Below, in pieces: positions 36,811 to 42,314 of a DNA stretch of 42,314 nucleotides. The position numbers and the translations under genes are program-made. Under the pieces are notes generated by a model. That model searched no databases, was not told where the DNA came from, and was given only the letters and a program-made list of their open reading frames with translations. The DNA comes from Hyphomicrobium sp. (lineage in GTDB: Bacteria > Pseudomonadota > Alphaproteobacteria > Rhizobiales > Hyphomicrobiaceae), in NCBI GenBank assembly GCA_002928395.1, contig PEQZ01000010.1, positions 1-42,314 on the forward strand. The letters are read 5' to 3'. The first letter of the stretch is position 1. Each line of letters opens with the position of its first letter.

Positions 36811-36854
36811 CCATGCTGTTGGACAAGCGCCCTGACGGCCACGTCTAGAACCAA

Positions 36855-37871
36855 TCAATGCGCGCGGCTGATGCAGAACGTGATGACGTCATCAAGGGCG
36901 GCCTTCTCAGGCGAATCGCGGAACACACCCAGTGCGTCGCGGGCGATGGAGCCGTATGACCGAGCGCGCTCGAGCGTCGCGTCGATGGCCCTGTGTCGCT
37001 TCATCAGTTGCTGCGCCTGTTCGATATCGCCATCCTTGATGTCGCCGTGGACAATGGTGCGGTTCCAGAACTCGCGCTCGCTTTCGGGGCCGCGGCGGAA
37101 CGACAGAATCACCGGCAGCGTGATTTTGCCTTCGCGGAAATCATCGCCGACCGACTTGCCCAGCCGCGCGCTGTCACCGGAATAGTCGAGGGCATCGTCG
37201 ACCAGCTGGAAGGCTATTCCGAGGTTCTTGCCATAGGACCTCAGCGCCGATTGTTCCTCGGCAGGGCGAGCGGCAAGTGCGGCACCAACTTCGGCTGCGG
37301 CCAGGAACAATGCGGCCGTCTTGGCGTTGATGATGGCCAAGTATTCATCTTCGGTCGTCGCCGTGTTTTTGGCGGCAGCGAGCTGCATCACCTCGCCCTC
37401 CGCGATCACCGCCGCCGCGTTCGACAGGATTTTGAGCACCGGCAGCGAGCCGACTTCGACCAGCATCCGAAAGGCCTGGCCGAGCAGGAAGTCGCCGACC
37501 AGGACACTCGCCTGATTGCCCCAGATCAAACGAGCGGTCTTGCGGCCGCGGCGCGTATCGCTCTCGTCGACAACGTCGTCGTGCAGCAACGTTGCGGTAT
37601 GCATGAATTCAATGGCGGAGGCGGTCCGGATATGGCCGTTTCCTTGATAACCGCAGAGCCTGGCCGATGCGATGGCGAGCATGGGTCTGAGACGCTTGCC
37701 GCCCGAATCGATCAGATGGTGAGCGAGTTCGGGAATGAGATCGACGTTCGAGACGGCTTTGTCGAGAATGATGCGGTTGATCGCATCCATGTCGTCGCTG
37801 ACCAGCCGCAACAGCGGCTTCAGACTTTCCGACGGATCCCGAGCCTCATCGAGTGATATGACGACACCCAC
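36855..37871 (-). CDS. ispB: Polyprenyl (octaprenyl-type) diphosphate synthase
   Basis: About 338 residues. Elongates farnesyl diphosphate with isopentenyl units to make the ubiquinone side chain. GGKRLRPML, the first Asp-rich motif LLHDDVVDESDTRRG, and the second QLVDDALDYSGD are intact. GKSVGDDFREGKITLPVI is typical of this group. Chain length (8-10 units) is not readable with certainty. The track starts at ATG 37973, but the family N-terminus VGVVISLDEARD begins at GTG 37871, which has a GGGGAAAG stretch upstream; the longer start cannot be excluded. Divergent from the DUF2007 gene. Confidence 0.9.
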   Translation of the reverse strand: MGVVISLDEARDPSESLKPLLRLVSDDMDAINRIILDKAVSNVDLIPELAHHLIDSGGKRLRPMLAIASARLCGYQGNGHIRTASAIEFMHTATLLHDDVVDESDTRRGRKTARLIWGNQASVLVGDFLLGQAFRMLVEVGSLPVLKILSNAAAVIAEGEVMQLAAAKNTATTEDEYLAIINAKTAALFLAAAEVGAALAARPAEEQSALRSYGKNLGIAFQLVDDALDYSGDSARLGKSVGDDFREGKITLPVILSFRRGPESEREFWNRTIVHGDIKDGDIEQAQQLMKRHRAIDATLERARSYGSIARDALGVFRDSPEKAALDDVITFCISRAH

Positions 37872-37989
37872 GGCGCTTTCCCCGGCTGCTTCGCTTTTGT
37901 CGGTTATAGTGAGACAAGCGGCGGCGGCTGTCACGTCAGATTGCCGCAGTGGCCGACCATTGATGCAGCTCAAGAGATGACCCGCGACT

Positions 37990-38226
37990 ATGTTCGCAGA
38001 ATTGATCCGAACCGATGACGCCGTCCTGGTCAGCTATGTCGCGGCGCTGCTGCGGGACCGCGGCATTCAGCCGACCATTCTCGACTGGAACGTCAGTCAG
38101 TTGCATGGAGCGGTGGGCTGGCAGCCGCAGCGTATTCTGGTGGATGACGACGACTGGGCGGCGGCGCGGCTTTTTCTGATCGAGGCGGGACTTGGCGCGT
38201 GGATCTCGGAGCGTCACCATGATTGA
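37990..38226 (+). CDS. DUF2007-family small protein
   Basis: 78 residues, a typical DUF2007 length (putative signal-transducing domain, related to GlnB-like folds). MFAELIRTDDAVLVSYVAALLRDRGIQPTILD and the C-terminal ILVDDDDWAAARLFL are characteristic. Function is not known. The stop lies 5 bp inside the next gene (8-bp overlap with the methyltransferase start), so the two are probably co-translated. Confidence 0.82.
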   Translation: MFAELIRTDDAVLVSYVAALLRDRGIQPTILDWNVSQLHGAVGWQPQRILVDDDDWAAARLFLIEAGLGAWISERHHD

Positions 38227-39046
38227 AACCGAGGATTTGCCCGGTCGAAACGTGACCTTCGCCCAACCCGAACGCGGCGATGATCTTTCGCCCGACTTGA
38301 CCGACGACGCATTCCTCGGCGGCGCGCTTCGAATTCTGCAGCCGAAGGCGGGCTATCGCGCCGGTGTGGATGCCCTATTGCTGGCGGCCGCGGTGTCGCA
38401 GCGGGGGGGGCGGTCACTGCGCGTGCTGGACATCGGCGCTGGCGTGGGGACGGTCGGAATGTCGGTGGCGCGGCGGCTCGGGGCGACGGAGGTGACGCTC
38501 GTCGAGGCGGAGCCGGGACTATCGGCACTGGCTTTGCGCAATATCGCACGTAACGGGCTATCCGGCCGTGTGCGGGCGATCACTGCGGACATCAACGGCC
38601 CTGCCGCGGAATTGCAGGCCCTGGGGTTGGCGAGCGATTGCTTCGATCATGTTGTCGCCAATCCGCCGTTCCACGTCGAAGGCCGGGGCACGCCTGCGCC
38701 TGTCCCGATCAAGGCCGCAGCGCATGCCATGCCAGAGGAGGCCCTCGAACACTGGGTGCGCGTCATGGCCCGCTACGTCGCGCCGGGCGGATTGGCGACG
38801 ATGATACACAAGGCGGATGCGCTCGGTCTGATACTGGCCGCGTTCCAAGGGCGGTTCGGCGCGTTGAGCATCCTGCCCATCCACCCGCGGCGGGGCGAAG
38901 CGGCGATCCGAGTTCTCGTGACAGGAACGAAAGGCAGCCGTGCGCCGTTGTCGCTACGCGAGGGGTTCGTGCTGCACGACGATGGCCACGATTTCACACC
39001 CAAGGCTGCGGGGATACTCCGCCACGGGGACGGCCTGGAGGTCTAG
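38219..39046 (+). CDS. TrmN6-like SAM-dependent methyltransferase
   Basis: 275 residues. A class I methyltransferase: SAM-binding VLDIGAGVGTVGMSVARRLG and the N6-adenine catalytic motif NPPF (residues about 148-151, in HVVANPPFHVEG). The N-terminal DDAFLGGALRILQPKAGYRAGVDALLLAAAV is the signature of the group that methylates A37 of tRNA1(Val) (YfiC/TrmN6), so tRNA adenine methylation is the likely role. ATG 38219 overlaps the DUF2007 gene; the track start at 38192 lies deeper inside it. Confidence 0.84.
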   Translation: MIETEDLPGRNVTFAQPERGDDLSPDLTDDAFLGGALRILQPKAGYRAGVDALLLAAAVSQRGGRSLRVLDIGAGVGTVGMSVARRLGATEVTLVEAEPGLSALALRNIARNGLSGRVRAITADINGPAAELQALGLASDCFDHVVANPPFHVEGRGTPAPVPIKAAAHAMPEEALEHWVRVMARYVAPGGLATMIHKADALGLILAAFQGRFGALSILPIHPRRGEAAIRVLVTGTKGSRAPLSLREGFVLHDDGHDFTPKAAGILRHGDGLEV

Positions 39047-39173
39047 GAGTGCCCCTTGCACGGGGATCGAAAACAAAACATCTACTCGATCGACGAACAA
39101 TCTTCCGCTTCTTCGGGCACCCGCCCGGACCCGCCGTTCGCCCTGATCACAAAATTGACCGAGGACCGTTCCC

Positions 39174-40010
39174 ATGTGGCCTTTCGACCGATCGCCTGTC
39201 GTGCCCGTGCTGCGCCTGCAAGGCCCGATCGGCATGGCGTCGCCTCTGAGACCAGGCCTTTCCATAACGGGGCTCGCGGGCGCGATCGAACGGGCATTCG
39301 AGATGTCGAAATTGCCGTCGGTGGCGATCGTGATCAACTCGCCGGGTGGATCGGCGGCGCAGTCGCATCTGATCTTCAAGCGGATCCGGCAGTTGGCCGA
39401 GGAAAAGAAAAAGCGCGTCCACGTGTTCTGCGAGGACGTGGCGGCGTCGGGCGGTTATTTCATCGCAGTGGCCGGCGACGAGATTTACGCGGACCCCTCG
39501 TCCCTGGTCGGCTCGATCGGGGTGATTTCGTCGAGTTTCGGTCTCGACAAAGTTTTGAAGCGCTACGACATCGACTATCGCGTGCACACGGCCGGCACGT
39601 CGAAGAATATTCTCGATCCGTTCCTGCCCGAAAAGCCCGAGGACGTGGCGCGGCTGAAGGCCATCCAGTCCGACATCCACGACGTGTTCATCGCGGTCGT
39701 CAAGGAGCGCCGCGCGGGCAAACTCAAAGGTCTCGACGGCGAGTTGTTCTCGGGCGCGTTCTGGGCAGGGGCGAAGGCCTTGGAACACGGGCTCATCGAT
39801 GGCATTTCCGACGTCCGATCGCGGATGCGCGACGTGCACGGCGACAAGGTCAAGCTGCGGCTCGTGCCGCTCGATCGGGGTGGGTTGCTGTCCAGGTTGC
39901 GGCGGACGCCCGGGAACACGGGCCTCGACGGCAACGGCCGGCTGGCATTGGCCGATGATCTTCTGTCGGCGATCGAAATCCGGGCACTTTGGTCGCGTTA
40001 TGGGCTTTGA
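39174..40010 (+). CDS. S49-family serine peptidase (SppA-like)
   Basis: 278 residues. The nucleophile Ser92 lies in DVAASGGYFIA, and the general base is probably Lys144 in AGTSKNILDPF, 52 residues on, as in SppA-type Ser/Lys dyads. AIVINSPGGSAAQSHLIFKRI and SLVGSIGVISSSFGLDKVLKRY are typical. There is no signal peptide or membrane anchor at the N-terminus (MWPFDRSPVVPVLRLQGPIG), so it may act in the cytoplasm or on the inner face of the membrane. Such single-domain forms are common in alphaproteobacteria; substrates are leftover signal peptides or membrane protein fragments. Confidence 0.88.
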   Translation: MWPFDRSPVVPVLRLQGPIGMASPLRPGLSITGLAGAIERAFEMSKLPSVAIVINSPGGSAAQSHLIFKRIRQLAEEKKKRVHVFCEDVAASGGYFIAVAGDEIYADPSSLVGSIGVISSSFGLDKVLKRYDIDYRVHTAGTSKNILDPFLPEKPEDVARLKAIQSDIHDVFIAVVKERRAGKLKGLDGELFSGAFWAGAKALEHGLIDGISDVRSRMRDVHGDKVKLRLVPLDRGGLLSRLRRTPGNTGLDGNGRLALADDLLSAIEIRALWSRYGL

Positions 40011-40019
40011 AGACGAGTG

Positions 40020-40412
40020 TTAGACCCTGAACAACGCGGCAGCGGCCAGTCCCAGAAACATCAACCCGGAAAGCGCGCTCGACACGTTGATGGTGACATC
40101 GCCGAATTGGCGGGGCGATTGCGGGGTGACCACGGGCGCGACGGTAGACCGCCCCGGCTCGGGCGCACGCGCGCGTTCCATCGCCTCGCTCGCACGGATC
40201 GCGCCGCGCGATAAGCGGTAGAGGGCTCGGGTCTGTCGCCACAGCTCAGCGGGCGCCTGCCGCCATCCGTGCCGCCAGACGAAAAAGCCGAGCGCGAGCA
40301 CCACGATCTGCAGCAGTGTCGAGACCCAGCCGCCGACGAGCAGCCACAGCAGCCCGAGCAGCAACTGCGCCACCCACCAAAGCCAGCCGAACAGTGATCC
40401 GAGTATGTCCAT
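40020..40412 (-). CDS. Small membrane protein of unknown function
   Basis: 130 residues. Two or three hydrophobic segments: LFGWLWWVAQLLLGLLWLLVGGWVSTLLQIVVLALGFFVW at the N-terminus and SALSGLMFLGLAAAALF at the very end. A basic helix between them (WRHGWRQAPAELWRQTRALYRLSRG) probably lies in the cytoplasm. ATG 40412 has GAGG about 8 nt upstream and begins the membrane segment; the longer track start (40610) overlaps the divergent gene. No family recognised. Convergent with the peptidase gene, 9 bp apart. Confidence 0.65.
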   Translation of the reverse strand: MDILGSLFGWLWWVAQLLLGLLWLLVGGWVSTLLQIVVLALGFFVWRHGWRQAPAELWRQTRALYRLSRGAIRASEAMERARAPEPGRSTVAPVVTPQSPRQFGDVTINVSSALSGLMFLGLAAAALFRV

Positions 40413-40591
40413 CGATCGTCCTCGAGATGCGGCACCAGCGAGCGCGTCGGCATTTTGCGCCTTGCGTTCGCCGGGATGTTGATATCCGCTGTGAGCATCG
40501 ATGGCATAAACGATCGACGCCATGATGCGCTTGCGTGATGGCGCCGCATCGGATGGACTGGACGAACGTTGATGGAAACGGGAGCACACAT

Positions 40592-40813
40592 ATGCCGCAG
40601 CTGATCGCACTGGCGCTGGCCGGAGCGGGGCTCTACGCGGGCTACAGGTGGCTGGCCCGCGGGATGGCCAAAACCAGCGGAGCAGACGGACAGACGGGTG
40701 AGGCTACGGCGCGCAGCGCCGCAGACGCCACGCGTTCGGCAACGCCGAAAGACCTCGGCGCGCTGGATTGGGACGAGGCGGCCGGCGTCTACCGGCCCCG
40801 CAAACTCAACTGA
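40592..40813 (+). CDS. Small membrane-anchored hypothetical protein
   Basis: 73 residues. One N-terminal hydrophobic segment (LIALALAGAGLYAGYRWLA) is followed by a polar Ala/Thr-rich part ending in DLGALDWDEAAGVYRPRKLN. The ending with an acidic LxWDEaaGVYRP motif recurs in small conserved proteins of Hyphomicrobiales, which supports this being real. ATG 40592 follows GGGAG at good spacing; the track start at 40535 is less likely. Function unknown. Confidence 0.62.
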   Translation: MPQLIALALAGAGLYAGYRWLARGMAKTSGADGQTGEATARSAADATRSATPKDLGALDWDEAAGVYRPRKLN

Positions 40814-40835
40814 ACGTCCGGGCTGCGCTTTGAGA

Positions 40836-41042
40836 TCAGTCCTTGACCTCGAACGTCACTTTGACGGTGACGCGGTAGCTGTCGATCTTGCCCTTGCCGT
40901 CGACGGTGGCAGAGAAATCCTGCACCCATACCGACTTGATGCCTTTCAGGCTTTTGCCGGCCTTTGTGACCGCCTGCTGGGTCGCGTCCTCCCAGCTCTT
41001 GGACGACGACGACATCAGTTCGAGGACTTTCATGACGGCCAT
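40836..41042 (-). CDS. Dodecin
   Basis: 68 residues, the full family length. A small flavin-binding protein that forms a hollow dodecamer and stores or buffers riboflavin/FMN. VMKVLELMSSSSKSWEDATQQAVTKAGKSLKGIKSVWVQDFSATVDGKGKIDSYRVTVKVTFEVKD carries the aromatic Trp (SVWVQDF) that stacks on flavin. AAGGAG lies upstream of the ATG. It is divergent from glyQ, with a 14-bp palindrome between. Confidence 0.92.
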   Translation of the reverse strand: MAVMKVLELMSSSSKSWEDATQQAVTKAGKSLKGIKSVWVQDFSATVDGKGKIDSYRVTVKVTFEVKD

Positions 41043-41097
41043 GGCGCAACGCTCCTTTGGAATGGGCTGTGATCGTGCCGACGCTCACAGCGATCTA

Positions 41098-41111
41098 TGA
41101 CAGTACTGTCA
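41098..41111. promoter_or_regulatory. Perfect 14-bp palindrome, possible operator
   Basis: TGACAGTACTGTCA is fully self-complementary and lies between the divergent dodecin and glyQ genes, 56 bp upstream of the dodecin start and 148 bp upstream of glyQ. It is a possible dimeric-regulator site (LuxR- or GntR-like spacing), most likely acting on dodecin. No regulator gene is adjacent. Confidence 0.5.
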
Positions 41112-41258
41112 CATTAGGGCGGCCGCCTCCGAATACAAGCGCGCCTCGACGTGCGCGGTCTGGACCGGGCAGGGCTGGCTGGGCAGGGCTGGCCGTGACA
41201 GGTTCCGGCGAATGCGTATAGTGCGGCGCTCGTCTCGTTAACGGATCAGGAACGCCGC

Positions 41259-42314
41259 ATGGCCCTCAAACCTACCAGTGCAGCTTCAAGCGCGACGTCG
41301 AGCGCAGCCGCACGAAGCGCACTTTCCGAGCTCCGTCCCAAGGCCGCATTCCAGGACCTGATCCTGACGCTGCAACAGTTCTGGGGCCAGCAGGGCTGTG
41401 TGATCCTACAGCCTTACGACATGGAAGTGGGCGCGGGCACATTCCATCCGGCCACCACGTTGCGTGCGCTCGGGCCGCGACCGTGGAATGCCGCCTACGT
41501 GCAGCCGTCGCGTCGGCCCAAGGACGGGCGCTACGGCGAGAACCCGAACCGGATGCAGCACTACTACCAGTTCCAGGTGATCATGAAGCCGTCGCCAGAG
41601 AACATCCTGGATCTCTACCTGCAGAGCCTCGATGCCATCGGCGTCGATACCACGAAGAACGACATCCGCTTCGTGGAAGACGACTGGGAGAGCCCGACGC
41701 TCGGGGCCTGGGGCCTCGGCTGGGAGGTGTGGTGCAACGGCATGGAGGTGACGCAGTTCACCTACTTCCAGCAGGTCGGCGGCTTCGACTGCAATCCCGT
41801 GGCCGGCGAGATCACCTACGGCCTCGAGCGGCTGGCGATGTACGTGCAGGGCGTAGACCGCGTATTCGATCTCAACTTCAATGGCCGCCAGGACGCACGG
41901 AAACTGAGCTACGGCGACGTGTTCCTGCAAGCCGAGCGCGAGTATTCGCGGCACAACTTCGAACACGCGAACACCGAAATGCTGCTCGCCCACTTCAAGG
42001 ATGCCGAGGCGGAATGTAAGAGCCTGCTCGAAAAGGGCTGGACTTCCCCTCCCCCGGGCGGGGAGGGGGCAGGGGTGGGGGCTAATCGAACGGACCAAGC
42101 CGACCGTCGCCACCTGATGGCGCTGCCGGCCTACGACCAGTGCATCAAGGCGAGCCACATTTTCAACCTGCTCGACGCCCGCGGCGTGATCTCGGTGACC
42201 GAGCGGCAGAGCTATATCCTGCGCGTGCGGGAGCTGGCCAAGGCGTGCTGCGGCGCGTGGCTGGCGACCGACGGCGGTGGGGCGGCGATGGGGAGCGGGG
42301 GTGGCGGCTTTTGA
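41259..42314 (+). CDS. glyQ: Glycyl-tRNA synthetase alpha subunit, with an in-frame GC-rich insertion
   Basis: 351 residues; the tetrameric bacterial enzyme's catalytic subunit is usually about 290-320. The core is intact: [78 protein letters not shown], the class II motif region [21 protein letters not shown] and [19 protein letters not shown]. The extra length comes from an Ala/Ser-rich N-terminus, an insertion near residues 263-275 ([12 protein letters not shown]) encoded by a GC palindromic repeat, and a Gly-rich tail ([13 protein letters not shown]). AGGAACG before the ATG supports the start. glyS, the beta subunit, should follow beyond the window. Confidence 0.93.
   Translation: MALKPTSAASSATSSAAARSALSELRPKAAFQDLILTLQQFWGQQGCVILQPYDMEVGAGTFHPATTLRALGPRPWNAAYVQPSRRPKDGRYGENPNRMQHYYQFQVIMKPSPENILDLYLQSLDAIGVDTTKNDIRFVEDDWESPTLGAWGLGWEVWCNGMEVTQFTYFQQVGGFDCNPVAGEITYGLERLAMYVQGVDRVFDLNFNGRQDARKLSYGDVFLQAEREYSRHNFEHANTEMLLAHFKDAEAECKSLLEKGWTSPPPGGEGAGVGANRTDQADRRHLMALPAYDQCIKASHIFNLLDARGVISVTERQSYILRVRELAKACCGAWLATDGGGAAMGSGGGGF
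42046..42082 (+). repeat. GC-rich palindromic repeat inside glyQ
   Basis: CCCCTCCCC (42046-42054) and GGGGAGGGG (42060-42068) form a 9-bp stem with a 5-nt loop, followed by GGGGTGGGGG. C-rich/G-rich blocks of this kind are usually intergenic, as in the first 220 bp of this window. Here the element is read through in frame between the catalytic core and the LPAYDQC segment. Confidence 0.72.

Overview
The window reads as chromosomal DNA of a high-GC alphaproteobacterium, most likely of the order Hyphomicrobiales (Rhizobiales). Evidence is the gene order purN-purM / DUF2066 - CDP-alcohol transferase - AI-2E permease - hdaA - ppk - ppx, the neighbouring rnd and aspS, a cobT-cobS-histidine phosphatase group, and a TPR protein next to ispE. 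Genus and family cannot be decided here. No rRNA, tRNA, CRISPR array, prophage or transposase was seen.

Layout. 1-2102: a gene-free GC-rich repeat region, then a Tat-exported nitroreductase-like protein and a MarR regulator in an overlapping operon behind a perfect 32-bp palindrome that sits on the promoter. 2341-9277: a GDSL autotransporter esterase, aspS (frameshifted), rnd, a secreted cysteine-rich repeat protein and a CbpA-type J-protein. 9609-17366 (all minus strand): DUF2066 protein, CDP-alcohol transferase, AI-2E permease, hdaA, ppk, ppx. This block joins envelope lipid synthesis, control of DnaA and polyphosphate synthesis and breakdown. 17600-19410: purM-purN. 19505-23057: a cytochrome P450 with a possible coupled small ORF, then an exported metallopeptidase/DUF1353 pair lying between the P450 and a 69-bp remnant of a second P450 3' end. 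23250-26909: cobalamin nucleotide-loop genes, a DHFR-like reductase and ndk. 27430-33626: GYF protein, DUF3147 membrane protein, ABC-F ATPase, GST, an orphan winged-helix regulator and a gamma-glutamylcyclotransferase. 34021-42314: TPR protein, ispE, polyprenyl diphosphate synthase, DUF2007, a TrmN6-like methyltransferase, S49 peptidase, small membrane proteins, dodecin and glyQ.

Two themes stand out. First, a composite palindromic repeat of about 155-165 bp occurs three times in full and twice as a half copy. It is always intergenic and usually begins within about 30 bp of a stop codon; it does not match any named element I know. Second, four conserved genes (aspS, ppk, the AI-2E permease and the DUF2066 gene) carry small indels. 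Three are consistent with dinucleotide indels and one is an exact 10-bp tandem duplication that cuts off a C-terminal tail and breaks an ATGA overlap with hdaA. Sequencing or assembly error, slippage and real gene decay cannot be separated without reads.

Most of the window is housekeeping. The less ordinary parts are the MarR operator, the P450 locus with its inserted exported pair, the dispersed repeat family and a GC-rich repeat carried in frame inside glyQ.
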